A stretch of 64,000 nt of DNA, taken from NCBI GenBank assembly GCA_964613795.1, contig CAZTJR010000001.1, forward strand, positions 124,001 to 188,000, written 5' to 3'. Positions 35,701-44,722 of the stretch are shown here, in pieces. Position numbers and translations under genes: made by a program. The notes beneath the pieces are model-generated. The model was not told the DNA's origin. It made no database searches and saw only the letters and a program-made list of their open reading frames with translations. This stretch comes from Chromatocurvus sp964613795 (GTDB taxonomy: Bacteria > Pseudomonadota > Gammaproteobacteria > Pseudomonadales > Halieaceae). How positions within the stretch are numbered: the stretch's first letter is position 1; each line of letters opens with the position of its first letter.

Positions 35701-35791
35701 TGCGCGGGGCGACCTGCTCCCGGGCAGGATCGCCCATGGCGGCGTGCGCTACGAAGAGATAGAGCAGGACGGCAAGTGTGGTCAGGCGCAT
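32765..35791 (-). CDS. secreted sortilin/VPS10-N-type Asp-box beta-propeller protein (copy 1)
   Basis: A ~1008-residue exported protein. The frame opens further upstream, but the ATG at 35791 starts a signal peptide (LTTLAVLLYLFVAHAA); a GTG at 35806 is an alternative. The first ~740 residues are a large beta-propeller with at least eight BNR/Asp boxes (e.g. SMDGGSTW, STDGGENW, SEDGGDTW, TRDAGDSW, SMDAGDSW), ending with the family hallmark FGRSIWVLDDL. An Ig-like domain (APGNYRVTVNAGDREV) and a helical C-terminus follow. Older databases call such proteins glycosyl hydrolases, but no catalytic set is evident. Three paralogs are at 35937, 41357 and 56413. It is divergent from copy 2. Confidence 0.88.
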   Translation of the reverse strand: MRLTTLAVLLYLFVAHAAMGDPAREQVAPRSIGPAGMSGRITTIDVVPSDKTIWYVGAASGGLWKTTNAGITFEPVFDQQPTQAIGAVAVAPSNPDVVYVGSGEGNPRNSQSSGNGIYKSMDGGSTWRHLGLEQSRNVERIIVHPENEQIVWAGILGDPFRDSEVRGLYKSTDGGENWTRVLYSNASSGIAELVIDPENPDRLMAALWEFRRSPWDFVSGGEGSGLFVSEDGGDTWTELDDAVGLPEKPYGRIGLAIAPSNTRRVYALIESAENALYRSDDGGRRWEMVNTETIGSRPFYFSQIHVDSHNEDRVYNLYSRLARSENAGEDFEVIEDWGREVHADHHAFWIDPDNPDFIIDGTDGGLYWTRDRGENWRFAEALPLGQFYHITLDDALPYNVYGGLQDNGTWYGPSEVWNRSGIRNSYWRELAFNDGFDVVLDQADSDTVYALWQGGMLVRANKRTGQRKTIMPVEPNRRLRFNWNSAIASDPFQPGTLYIGSQFVHRSDNRGNTWRIISPDLTTNNPDKQQQLLSGGLSIDATTAENHTTITVIAPSQIQKDLIWVGSDDGRLHLTRDAGDSWQDITANLPEAPAQGWIRRIVPSAQDADSAFVVIDNHLQGDWSPYVLHTADAGRTWTNLLADQDIPSYALSFAQDPREPKLMFAGTEFGLYYSMDAGDSWSQWTRGYPSVSTMDMQIHAREGDLVLGTFGRSIWVLDDLQPWRALAADPSLRDEALHVFPPADTVQPVVDQAPGQRLSPDHLFDGDNNARQALISFWVNGPTIENVTVRVEMAGRTLRQWQVPAAQGMNRTHWDLQLDGPEIYGPLMSPDLEMPLAAPGNYRVTVNAGDREVRTELTLLPDPRVAYNPDVYARNLAFRRNLDSLQQQMENVKASLDCIEAQLPEAGNALTPRQAAALREAIDNTWALIEFRGIQGVISSSPRLSHQLAKAWYFTHSPYEPLTDNDRSLLDALQNQTRDLVDAFNRDVRQGLRDQSGMTLTCLRPVNN

Positions 35792-35828
35792 GAGGCTGTA
35801 TGTCACTCTTTTTGAATATGAAGGTGCC

Positions 35829-35894
35829 GAGTGTACCACCGCCCGTGTCAGGTCCTGGCGGCACCTGACCCCACAGGAAAAATTGCGTACACTC
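35829..35894. promoter_or_regulatory. two inverted repeats between divergent propeller genes
   Basis: GAGTGTAC (35829-35836) and GTACACTC (35887-35894) are exact reverse complements; inside them GTCAGGT (35847-35853) pairs with ACCTGAC (35863-35869) across 9 nt. The 145-bp gap separates two outward-reading propeller genes, so these are good candidates for shared operators. Confidence 0.45.
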
Positions 35895-35936
35895 AAGCGG
35901 GTCAAGGTTTTTCAACAATGAATGATGAGGTGCCAG

Positions 35937-38900
35937 ATGCAACGATGGATGTCCCGTATGGCGGCTGTGCTGCTGTTGGCCGGCCTGGGCTTCGGTGGCC
36001 CGGCGGTTATCGCCGATGATTTCGCGGAAGCTCCCGATTTCAATGGTCTGGAATGGCGCAACATCGGCCCGGCTTTTATGTCCGGCCGTATTGCCGATGT
36101 CGCCTGGCACCCGGACGACAGCAGCGTCTGGTACGTCGCAGTCGGGTCCGGCGGCGTCTGGAAGACGGTCAACGCCGGGGTGACCTGGACGCCTGTTTTC
36201 GACCAGCAGACCGCCTACTCCATTGGCTCCGTCACCCTGGATCCCTCCAACCCGGAAACGGTCTGGGTGGGTACCGGTGAGAATGTCGGTGGCCGCCACG
36301 TTGCCTTCGGCGATGGGCTATATCGCTCGGACGACGGCGGCCACAGCTGGACCAACATGGGGCTGGAGAATTCCGAGCACATTTCGAAAGTCATCGTTCA
36401 CCCCGAAGATTCGAATACCCTCTGGGTCGCCGCGCAGGGACCACTCTGGAGCAAGGGGGGTGAGCGCGGGCTTTTCCTCAGCACCGATGGCGGTGAGACC
36501 TGGGAGAAAACGCTGGGCGATGACGAATGGACCGGGGTTACCGATGTCATCATCGATCCGCGCGACCCGGGCGTGCTCTACGCCGCGACGTGGCAGCATC
36601 ACCGCACGGTAGCGGCCTATATGGGCGGTGGCCCCAAGTCGGGTATTCACCGCTCTCTCGATGGTGGCCGCAGCTGGCAGAAGCTCGAGAATGGCCTTCC
36701 CGATGGCAATATCGGCAAGATCGGTCTGGCCATTTCCGCCACCGACCCCGACGTGGTCTACGCCGCGCTGGAGCTGAACCGCCGCGAGGGTGCCGTGTTC
36801 CGCTCGGCAAATCGCGGTGCGTCCTGGACGCGTGGCGCTGATGCTGTCGGTGGCGGCACCGGGCCGCATTACTACCAGGAACTGTACGCCAGCCCCCATC
36901 ATCACGACTGGCTGTATCTGGTCGGACCCAACGTGCAGGTTTCGAAGGACGGCGGCAAGACCTTCACGCCCCAGATCACGCCGTTCCAGCACGGCGACAT
37001 GCATGCCATCACCTTCCACCCTACTGATCCTGACTACATCATGATGGGTACGGATGGCGGTCTGTACGAGAGCTTTGATCTTGGTGAAAAGTGGCGCTAC
37101 ATGGCCAATCTGCCGATCACACAGTTCTACAAGCTGGCGCTGGATGATGCCGAGCCCTTCTACAATATCTACGGCGGTACCCAGGACAACAGTACGCAGC
37201 GTGGCCCGTCCCGCACGGACAATGTCCACGGCATCCTCAATTCCGACTGGCGCGTAGTGCTCGGCGGTGATGGCCACCAGCCGGCCACAGAGCCGGGCAA
37301 CCCCGACATTGCCTACGCCCAGTGGCAGCAGGGCAATCTGACGCGCCTGGATCTCACGACCGGCGAATCGGTCTACATCAAGCCGCAGCCCGCTCCCGGT
37401 GAACCGCCAGAGCGCTACAACTGGGATTCGCCGATACTGGTCAGCCCGCACAAGCCTACCCGCCTGTATTTCGCCTCACAGCGGGTCTGGCGTTCCGAGG
37501 ACCGCGGCAATGACTGGACGGCCATTTCCGGCGACCTCACGCGCAACCAGGATCGTATGCGCCTGCCCCTGATGGACCGGCAGTGGAGCTGGGACGCCCC
37601 CTGGGACATGTATGCCATGTCCGACTACAACACCATCACTTCGCTGGCAGAGTCTCCTGTTGTGGAAGGTCTCCTGTATGCCGGCACTGATGATGGTCTG
37701 ATCCAGATTTCCGACAATGGTGGAGACAGTTGGCGTACGCTGGAAGTGGGCAAGCTGCCCGGTGTTCCGGCAACCGCGTTCGTCAACGACATTCGCGCCG
37801 ACCTGCACGATGCGGATACCGTTTATGTCGCGCTCGACAACCACAAATACGGTGACTTCAAGCCTTACCTGCTGGTGAGCCGTAATCGGGGCCGCAGCTG
37901 GAGCAACATCGGCGACGGACTGCCCGACCGGCATCTGGTCTGGCGCATGGTGCAGGACCACGAGCGCGCTGACCTGCTGTTTGCAGGCACTGAGTTTGGC
38001 GTATTTTTCACACTGGATGCGGGCGGCAGCTGGCACAAGCTGTGGGGCGCTGCGCCGACCATCGGGGTGCGCGATCTGCAGATCCAGCGACGCGAGAATG
38101 ATCTGGTTGCCGGTACCTTTGGTCGTGGCATCTACATTCTCGACGACTACAGTGCGCTCCGCGATCTGGACGCCGAAACCCTGGCCGCTGAAGCCAGCCT
38201 GTTCGAGCCACGCGATGCCTTGTGGTACATAGAGCGCAGCGTGATGGGGGCCCGGCGCCTGGGAAGTCAGGGTGACGGTCTCTATGCCGCGGACAATCCC
38301 CCGTTTGGCGCGGTATTCACCTATCACCTCGCGGAGGGCTTCAGCACTCTTGAAGCGCAGCGACAGCAGGATGAGAAAGCACGTCTCGACAAGGGCCAGA
38401 ATGTCGGTTTTGTCGGCTGGGATGCGGTAGAGGCGGAGCGGCGCGAGACGCCACCGGCGCTGAAGCTGATCATCCGCGATGCCAATGACCAGGTAATCCG
38501 CCGCGTCGATGCCCCTGCGGGAAAGGGCTTCCAGCGCGTGGCCTGGGATTTGCGTCATCCCTACAGCGGTGCGGTGGAGACTCCGCCCAACTGGCAGGGC
38601 CAGCAGCCCAGGGGCTTCCTCGCCATGCCGGGCGATTACAGCGCGCAGCTGGTGCTGCTGAAGGATGGCAAGACGCGCAGTCTGACAGACCCGGTGACCG
38701 TCACGGTCAAGCGCCTGTATGAAGGTGCCCTGCAGGGCGCGGCGCTGGAGAAGGTTGACGCTTTCTGGAGAGAGCTGTCGGCACTGTCCGGTCGCTTCAG
38801 CGCAGCCCGCTACGCTCTGGATGATGCCGTTGAGGACGTTGAAGTCATGCAGTCCATGCTGGCGGCTACCGCACAGGTGCCGGGCGAACTGGACGAGCGG

Positions 38901-39212
38901 CTGCACACGCTGCGGCAGGCGCTTTACGACCTGGATCAGGCACTCTCCGGACACCGCTCGAAGCAGGCGATTGGCGACTACGAGATTCACCGGGTCGGCA
39001 ACTGGCTCATGCACGCAACGGCGGGGGTCGCTGGTTCGACCTATGGCCCCACGCCCGCACATGAGCGCAGCTTGCGGTATGCGGCCGAGGCCTTTGCCCC
39101 GATCCGTGATCGGCTGAACAGTATTCTCACGGAAGAACTGCCCGAGCTTCGGGAAGCGCTGCTGGAGCATGGCGCCCCCTGGGGACGGGGGCAGTCAATA
39201 CCGGAGGACTGA
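35937..39212 (+). CDS. secreted sortilin/VPS10-N-type Asp-box beta-propeller protein (copy 2)
   Basis: A ~1091-residue paralog of copy 1. Start: ATG at 35937 is preferred over 35922 because GAGG sits 6 nt before it; the signal peptide core is MAAVLLLAGLGFGGPAV. Asp boxes include SDDGGHSW, STDGGETW, SLDGGRSW, SEDRGNDW and SDNGGDSW, and the propeller closes with FGRGIYILDDYSALRD at about residue 735. Then come NPPFGAVFTYHL, an FlgD-like Ig domain (FQRVAWDLRHPYSG, MPGDYSAQLVLLKDG) and a long helical C-terminus. Function unknown; likely a periplasmic or surface scaffold or peptide-binding protein. A hairpin lies between its stop and the convergent DUF885 gene. Confidence 0.9.
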   Translation: MQRWMSRMAAVLLLAGLGFGGPAVIADDFAEAPDFNGLEWRNIGPAFMSGRIADVAWHPDDSSVWYVAVGSGGVWKTVNAGVTWTPVFDQQTAYSIGSVTLDPSNPETVWVGTGENVGGRHVAFGDGLYRSDDGGHSWTNMGLENSEHISKVIVHPEDSNTLWVAAQGPLWSKGGERGLFLSTDGGETWEKTLGDDEWTGVTDVIIDPRDPGVLYAATWQHHRTVAAYMGGGPKSGIHRSLDGGRSWQKLENGLPDGNIGKIGLAISATDPDVVYAALELNRREGAVFRSANRGASWTRGADAVGGGTGPHYYQELYASPHHHDWLYLVGPNVQVSKDGGKTFTPQITPFQHGDMHAITFHPTDPDYIMMGTDGGLYESFDLGEKWRYMANLPITQFYKLALDDAEPFYNIYGGTQDNSTQRGPSRTDNVHGILNSDWRVVLGGDGHQPATEPGNPDIAYAQWQQGNLTRLDLTTGESVYIKPQPAPGEPPERYNWDSPILVSPHKPTRLYFASQRVWRSEDRGNDWTAISGDLTRNQDRMRLPLMDRQWSWDAPWDMYAMSDYNTITSLAESPVVEGLLYAGTDDGLIQISDNGGDSWRTLEVGKLPGVPATAFVNDIRADLHDADTVYVALDNHKYGDFKPYLLVSRNRGRSWSNIGDGLPDRHLVWRMVQDHERADLLFAGTEFGVFFTLDAGGSWHKLWGAAPTIGVRDLQIQRRENDLVAGTFGRGIYILDDYSALRDLDAETLAAEASLFEPRDALWYIERSVMGARRLGSQGDGLYAADNPPFGAVFTYHLAEGFSTLEAQRQQDEKARLDKGQNVGFVGWDAVEAERRETPPALKLIIRDANDQVIRRVDAPAGKGFQRVAWDLRHPYSGAVETPPNWQGQQPRGFLAMPGDYSAQLVLLKDGKTRSLTDPVTVTVKRLYEGALQGAALEKVDAFWRELSALSGRFSAARYALDDAVEDVEVMQSMLAATAQVPGELDERLHTLRQALYDLDQALSGHRSKQAIGDYEIHRVGNWLMHATAGVAGSTYGPTPAHERSLRYAAEAFAPIRDRLNSILTEELPELREALLEHGAPWGRGQSIPED

Positions 39213-39260
39213 CCCGCCGACGGACTGATCACGTCCGTATCTGTCATGGCGCGTCGGGTC

Positions 39261-39290
39261 GGCCCGCGCGTCATTAACGCGCGCCGGGCC
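39261..39290. terminator. stem-loop between convergent genes
   Basis: GGCCCGCGCGT is followed by a short ATTA-containing loop and ACGCGCGCCGGGCC, pairing except for a 3-base bulge. It lies midway between the propeller stop (39212) and the DUF885 stop (39339). There is no T-run on either strand, so it may be a weak bidirectional terminator. Confidence 0.45.
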
Positions 39291-39338
39291 GTGGTCTGGC
39301 GCGCTCTCTGGCGCTTCCCCTGATCTAGCGCAAGCTCA

Positions 39339-41063
39339 CTAGTCGCGGAACATCAGCCGCCGGATCTGCTTGAAGGTCAGATCGCCATAGGTAAGCAGCG
39401 TGTCGTTGAAGTTGCGCAGCTGGTAGTGCTCACCCATGCGCCGCCGGTATTCCTCGCGCAGCTCCAGCACCTTCTGCTCACCGATGATTTCCTTGCCAGG
39501 CGGGTACGGCGTTTGTGAATCCCGCTGTACTTCGATGAACGCGTTGGTTGGTTCCATGCCGATCTCATTGATATAGACGTCGACCGCCTCGTCAAAGCTC
39601 ATTTCGCCCTGGGCCATGCGCAGCTTGGTCGTGATGCGCACGTTGCGCCACTGGCGCATCTGCAGGCGGCCCATGCGGTGCTTGAGCGCGGCGACGTGGC
39701 TGAAGCGGTCATCGAAGTAACCCTCGTCTTCCAGCAGCTTCTCCAGATAAAAGGACCAGGCCTGGCTGAAGTAGCCGGTGGACAGGCCGCGGCGAATGCG
39801 GCTGTCGACATGCTCGCGGGCCGCGGCTATCTGCACGTTATGGCCCAGCCACTCGTGGTAGGAGATCACGTGTGTCCAGTAGGGGTTGTAGGAGCGGATG
39901 CGGCTGGCGGCCTCTTCCTCGGTGAGCCGGTCTTCCAGCGGTGTGATGATGTAGTAACCGGATTGCCGGCCGGCGACATCCGGGCCACGGGTGGCGCCAC
40001 CGAAGGACAGGATACGGCGTGACATCGGCGGGCTGATGCGCGCGCCGTAGTCGATGTAATCGGGAATGGTGATGACGTGGCTGCCTTCTTCACGCAGCCA
40101 GTCAGAGGCAATATCGACGAAGCGCTGGGCCATGGGCAGCACTTCGGGCCAGGCAGGGGCCTCTTCGAGCATCACTTCCCACACGGTGCGCAGATCGCCT
40201 GAGGGATGGATGCGTTTCGCCAGAGCTTCCATGGCCGCGCGGGTTTCCTCTATATCCCGGTCGGCAAACGCGACCATGCGCGTGATTGGCCAATCCGTGA
40301 GCTCCTCTTTGGTGAACTGCAGGTACTCGATCCACTCGGGATCCCAGGCTGGCGAGCGATCGGAGCGCGGTAGCAGTTCCTCCTCCAGGAAGCGCGCATA
40401 GCGCGCGACGGCGTCATCCGCGGTTTTTGCCGCAGCGAGCAGTTCCTCTTTCAGGGCCGGATCGTCTACCCGGGCATCGGGTACGTAATCGCGCAGCAGC
40501 ATGTGGGCGTAATAGGCTTCGTACAAGGCATTTTCCGTCCACACCCGGGCGGGTCGTTCCAGGTTACGCTCGGCATTTGCCAGGATGGTCGGCAAACGCT
40601 TCAGCTCTGCCACCGCGTCGCGCACACCGGCATCCGGAATGGCTCCGGGCCGTACGAACAGCCGGTTGGTTCTGCCAAGGGCAAAGTAGGACGCGGGGTG
40701 CAGGGTGTACAGTCTGACGGTCTCGATCTCGAAAATACGGCTCTTGACCTCGGCCATAAGCAGGGAGTGGTCCACCTGATCGTCGAGTGACAGCGCTTCC
40801 TTATTGAGGGTTTCCAGCGCCGCCTGCACGGCTTTGTACTCGTCGAGGGCCGCCTGATACTCGGCCGCGGAGCGCTCGGGCGTGCTAACGGCAAAAAAAC
40901 GTTCCGCTGCCAACGCCAGGGCAATGTCTGGGGAAGCCGCGTCATTCGCCGCCAGCGCTGACCGGCCCGCCAGGGCGGTGGCGGTGACAAGCAGCGTCAG
41001 CAGTAGCGCGGATACCACAAGGCGAGAACGTATGACGAGACGATGGTGTATAGACTGAGGCAT
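39339..41063 (-). CDS. DUF885 family metallopeptidase-like protein (secreted)
   Basis: A 574-residue DUF885 protein with a signal peptide (core VVSALLLTLLVTATALAG, cleavage near SALAAND). The metal motif is H403-E404-W-L-G-H408-N-V-Q, so His/Glu/His are kept while the usual Pro before Gly is replaced by Leu. A later acidic helix FSQAWSFYLEKLLEDEG would supply the third ligand. A role in hydrolysis of small peptides in the periplasm is likely from family and context. It lies between two propeller genes, convergent with copy 2 and divergent from copy 3 across 293 bp. Confidence 0.9.
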   Translation of the reverse strand: MPQSIHHRLVIRSRLVVSALLLTLLVTATALAGRSALAANDAASPDIALALAAERFFAVSTPERSAAEYQAALDEYKAVQAALETLNKEALSLDDQVDHSLLMAEVKSRIFEIETVRLYTLHPASYFALGRTNRLFVRPGAIPDAGVRDAVAELKRLPTILANAERNLERPARVWTENALYEAYYAHMLLRDYVPDARVDDPALKEELLAAAKTADDAVARYARFLEEELLPRSDRSPAWDPEWIEYLQFTKEELTDWPITRMVAFADRDIEETRAAMEALAKRIHPSGDLRTVWEVMLEEAPAWPEVLPMAQRFVDIASDWLREEGSHVITIPDYIDYGARISPPMSRRILSFGGATRGPDVAGRQSGYYIITPLEDRLTEEEAASRIRSYNPYWTHVISYHEWLGHNVQIAAAREHVDSRIRRGLSTGYFSQAWSFYLEKLLEDEGYFDDRFSHVAALKHRMGRLQMRQWRNVRITTKLRMAQGEMSFDEAVDVYINEIGMEPTNAFIEVQRDSQTPYPPGKEIIGEQKVLELREEYRRRMGEHYQLRNFNDTLLTYGDLTFKQIRRLMFRD

Positions 41064-41207
41064 GGGATTGTTGTCCGTTATCAGAAAATCGGAGCCAGCT
41101 TAACCGATTGCGCGAATGCGTGGCCAGACTGGCGCACAGCTGTGCGCGCCAGCTATTTCGGGTCGCCGTGGGCATGCGCAGGCTGGCTCTTGCGCAAACG
41201 GGGAGGG

Positions 41208-41213
41208 TATACT
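41208..41213 (+). promoter_or_regulatory. possible -10 element for the propeller-S9-methyltransferase operon
   Basis: TATACT at 41208-41213 preceded by GGG resembles a -10 box; the best -35 (TGGCTC, 18 bp upstream) is poor. The 293-bp region 41064-41356 otherwise shows no gene. An activator may be needed, or the true promoter lies elsewhere. Confidence 0.25.
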
Positions 41214-41356
41214 CAACCGAACATGTGGGCGCAAAGCGGGTTTCAACCCTGGTATCTGCGCCGTCCACCTGACGTTATATCCTGCGGTACGTTGTTCTGA
41301 CGGGTATCGGCAGGACGTGACAAACACCACTAACGGCATCCGGAGAGACTCTGTTC

Positions 41357-44300
41357 ATGGCCTTCATTCCCACGCTTGTTCCCCGGCGCGCGGTGCGCTT
41401 CCTTTTTGTCTGTCTCTGCGCGGCGCTTTGTGCTGCCCCGGGGATGGGGCAATCCAGCGAGAGGGATGCCATCGACGCAGTGCTTGAGGGCATGCCCATG
41501 CGTGGTATCGGCCCAGCCTTCATGGGCGGACGTATCGCCGATATCGCCGTGCACCCCGATCACCGCACCTGGTATGTCGCCGCGGGCTCCGGCGGCGTGT
41601 GGAAAACCACCAATGCCGGCACCACTTTCAAGCCGGTGTTCGACGAGCAGGGCTCGTTCTCCATTGGCGCCCTGGCCATTGACCCCAGCAATCCGGAGGT
41701 CATCTGGGTCGGCACCGGCGAGAATGTCAGTGGCCGGCATGTGGGCTGGGGCGATGGTGTCTATCGCAGCAGCGACGGCGGGCACAGCTGGACCAACCTC
41801 GGCCTCAAGGACTCGCAGCACATCGGCCGCATTATCGTGCACCCCGACAACCCGGATGTGGTCCTGGTGGCAGCAGAGGGCCCGCTGTGGTCCGCGGGCG
41901 GTGACCGCGGCGTCTATCGCAGTGAGGATGGTGGCGAGAGCTGGGAGCGAGTGCTGCATGTGAATGAGGATACTGGCGCTACCGATGTGTTATTTCACCC
42001 CAGCGAGCCGTCCATCGTTTACGCTGCGACCTACGAGCGTCGGCGCAGCCCCTGGTCCTTCATGGCTGGGGGTGCTGGTTCCGGAATCTATAAGTCGACG
42101 GATGGCGGCCGCAGCTGGCGTGAAGTCAGCAACGGACTGCCCAGCGCAAAGCATGACGTGGCGATTGGCAAGATCGGACTTGCGGTGACGCCCGCTGATC
42201 CTGAGCGTGTCTACGCCACCATAGAGGCGAGCGACGACGAGCAGGGCTTTTATGTCAGCAACGACCGCGGCGAGCGCTGGGAACGGCGCAATACCTACAT
42301 TTCTGGCGGCACTGGCCCGCACTACTATCAGGAAATCGTCGCCTCACCGGTTGACGCTGACCGCGTTTACCAGATGGATGTGTTTCTGCACGAGACCCGC
42401 GATGGTGGTCGCAGTTTCAACATGGTCGGCGACGGCGTGCAGTCGCACACGGACAACCACACGCTGTGGATCGATCCCTCGGATCAGGAACACCTGATCG
42501 TCGGCAATGACGGCGGCCTGTATGAAAGCTTTGACGCCGGCACCACCTGGCGCTTCTTCGCCAATCTGCCGGTGAGCCAGTTCTACAAGATTGCGCTGTC
42601 CAACCACCTTCCTTTTTATGACGTTCTGGGGGGCAGCCAGGACCTCGGTACGCTTCGCGGCCCCGCGCGTACGCTTAATAATGAGGGCGTGCGCAATCGG
42701 GACTGGCATGTGCCCTATGGTGCCGACGGCTACGGCGTGGCCTTCGACCCCTTTGACGATGACCTGAATTATCACATGTGGCAGAACGGCAACATCGCCC
42801 GTCATCACGCGCCGAGCTACGAGAATGTCGTGATCCGTCCGCAGCCCGCGGAGGGCGATCCGGCCGAGCGCTGGAACTGGGATGCCGCACTGGAAGTCAG
42901 CCAGACACTGGAAGGCCGCCTTTACTTCGGGTCCCAGCGGGTCTGGCGCAGCGATGACCGCGGCGACAGCTGGACGCCCATCAGTGGCGACCTGACCACC
43001 GATACCAACCGCTTTACCCTCCCCATGGCCGGGCGCGTGCGCAGTGTGGATTCGTTGATCGACGTGGGGGCGATGTCGCGCTATGCCACCCTGACGGCCA
43101 TTTCAGAGTCGGTGCTCGACAGTCAGCGGCTGTGGACGGGCAGCGACGATGGCCTGGTGCACACCACCGCCGATAGTGGTGACAGCTGGCAGCGCGCGAC
43201 GGTAAAGGGTCTGCCGATGCGTGCCTATGTCAACGACGTCAAGGCATCCCAGCACGCAAAAGACGCCGCCTTCGTGGTCGCAGACAACCACAAGGCGGGT
43301 GACTTCCGTCCCTATGTGTTCGCCACGGAAAACGCTGGCCGCAGCTGGCGTGACATCAGTGGCAACCTGCCTGACGACATCATTACCTGGGCCATTGAAC
43401 AGGACGATGTGGAGCCCGGCCTGTTGTTTCTCGGTACCGAAAAAGGCCTGTATGTCAGCCTGAACGGGGGCGAGCGCTGGGATCGGCTTGCCGGCACGCC
43501 GACCATTGCCTTCCGTGACGTGGAACTGCAGCGCCGCGACCTGGACGTGGCGGGCGGCTCGTTCGGGCGCGGCATCTATATCCTCCACGACTACACCCCG
43601 CTGCGGGAAATGGCGGCGAGCCTGCGCCAGAATGGCGAGGCACTGGCAGAAGCCGATGCTACGCTGTTCGGCCTGCGCGATGCCTGGTCTTACATTCCGG
43701 CGACCACAGGACAGGCGCCCGGGTTGCCGGAAGAGGGCAGTGGTTCCTGGCGCGCGCCGAACCCGCCCCATGGCGCAGTGTTTACGCTGCATATCAATGA
43801 AGTGCCAAAGACCGCAAAAGAGGCGCGCCGCGAGCGCGAGCGCGATCTTGCCGCGGGCGGGGCTGACGTGTCATTCCCTGGCTGGGAAACGCTGGTGGAG
43901 GAGCGTCGGCCCGGTGAATCCCGGCATTATCTGGACATTCTGAACAGCGCGGGTGACACGGTACGCCGCCTGCCGGTGCCTGCTACAACCGGGACACATC
44001 GTGTGGCCTGGGATATGCGTGGCGCGCCGCCGGATGCGGTCAGCATCGATACCGGGGGCTTCAGGCCGCCGTGGTGGGGTGAGCCACAGGGCGCCTTGCA
44101 GCCGCCCGGCAGCTATCAGGCGCGCCTGATGCGCGTTGGCCCGGATGGCGTTACGGCGCTCGGTTCCCCGCAGGCATTCAGTCTGCGCGCCGTGGATAAC
44201 CTGCCCTCCGGTGCCCGCATGGAAGCGGCATCGGCGTTCCAGGAAGCCTATGTACAGGCCGCGCGGCGCCTCGACGCGGTGACCGGTACGCTGAAGCTGA

Positions 44301-44683
44301 TGGAGAAGCGCGTTCGCTATCTGCGCAAGGCCATAAATGAAACGCCGGCGGCGGACCTTGGCCTTCACCGTCGTATGGATGCGTTTGAAGCACAACTGGG
44401 GGATCTTCGCACGACACTCGACGGCAACCCCGCGCAGCGTGCAATGAGCGAGTGGACGGAGCCGGGTGTCGCCGGCCGCATCCGCGCCGCGCGGGGCGTG
44501 ATGGAGACCCGTATGGCCCCGACACAGACCGAGCGCGAGAATCTGCGGCTGGGCAGTGACGCGCTCACTGCTGTCGAGGAGCAAGTCACGGACCTGCGCG
44601 ACGGTGAGCTGGCCGCCATAGAGCGTACGCTGGCCGAGGCGGGTGCGCCGTGGACGCCTGGGCAGCGCCCGGGCGGCCGTTGA
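41357..44683 (+). CDS. secreted sortilin/VPS10-N-type Asp-box beta-propeller protein (copy 3)
   Basis: A 1108-residue paralog, with GGAGAG before its ATG and a signal peptide (core FLFVCLCAALCAAPGMG). The propeller begins RGIGPAFMGGRIADIAVHPD and carries Asp boxes such as SSDGGHSW, SEDGGESW, STDGGRSW, SDDRGDSW and TADSGDSW; it closes with FGRGIYILHDYTPLRE. After NPPHGAVFTLHI comes an FlgD-like Ig domain (THRVAWDMRG, PPGSYQARLMRVG) and a helical C-terminus. It is first in an operon: an S9 peptidase starts 39 bp after it, then a methyltransferase. This pairing is the strongest hint that these propellers work with peptidases. Confidence 0.92.
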   Translation: MAFIPTLVPRRAVRFLFVCLCAALCAAPGMGQSSERDAIDAVLEGMPMRGIGPAFMGGRIADIAVHPDHRTWYVAAGSGGVWKTTNAGTTFKPVFDEQGSFSIGALAIDPSNPEVIWVGTGENVSGRHVGWGDGVYRSSDGGHSWTNLGLKDSQHIGRIIVHPDNPDVVLVAAEGPLWSAGGDRGVYRSEDGGESWERVLHVNEDTGATDVLFHPSEPSIVYAATYERRRSPWSFMAGGAGSGIYKSTDGGRSWREVSNGLPSAKHDVAIGKIGLAVTPADPERVYATIEASDDEQGFYVSNDRGERWERRNTYISGGTGPHYYQEIVASPVDADRVYQMDVFLHETRDGGRSFNMVGDGVQSHTDNHTLWIDPSDQEHLIVGNDGGLYESFDAGTTWRFFANLPVSQFYKIALSNHLPFYDVLGGSQDLGTLRGPARTLNNEGVRNRDWHVPYGADGYGVAFDPFDDDLNYHMWQNGNIARHHAPSYENVVIRPQPAEGDPAERWNWDAALEVSQTLEGRLYFGSQRVWRSDDRGDSWTPISGDLTTDTNRFTLPMAGRVRSVDSLIDVGAMSRYATLTAISESVLDSQRLWTGSDDGLVHTTADSGDSWQRATVKGLPMRAYVNDVKASQHAKDAAFVVADNHKAGDFRPYVFATENAGRSWRDISGNLPDDIITWAIEQDDVEPGLLFLGTEKGLYVSLNGGERWDRLAGTPTIAFRDVELQRRDLDVAGGSFGRGIYILHDYTPLREMAASLRQNGEALAEADATLFGLRDAWSYIPATTGQAPGLPEEGSGSWRAPNPPHGAVFTLHINEVPKTAKEARRERERDLAAGGADVSFPGWETLVEERRPGESRHYLDILNSAGDTVRRLPVPATTGTHRVAWDMRGAPPDAVSIDTGGFRPPWWGEPQGALQPPGSYQARLMRVGPDGVTALGSPQAFSLRAVDNLPSGARMEAASAFQEAYVQAARRLDAVTGTLKLMEKRVRYLRKAINETPAADLGLHRRMDAFEAQLGDLRTTLDGNPAQRAMSEWTEPGVAGRIRAARGVMETRMAPTQTERENLRLGSDALTAVEEQVTDLRDGELAAIERTLAEAGAPWTPGQRPGGR

Positions 44684-44722
44684 GGGGCTGAAGCCTCGAG
44701 CACGCGCAGCGGAGGCGCAGAT

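Noticed and set aside
32765..35791. Calling the Asp-box propellers sialidases or glycosyl hydrolases
   Set aside because: Asp boxes are structural; no arginine triad or catalytic acid set could be recognised, and their partners are peptidases.
37476..39170. Long open frame of 564 codons antisense to propeller copy 2
   Set aside because: The forward frame has Asp boxes, signal peptide and Ig domain; the antisense frame shows no motif and arises from GC-rich codon bias. Similar antisense frames at 8883-10052, 13127-14197, 36318-37451, 46076-47047 and 53432-54643 were rejected for the same reason.
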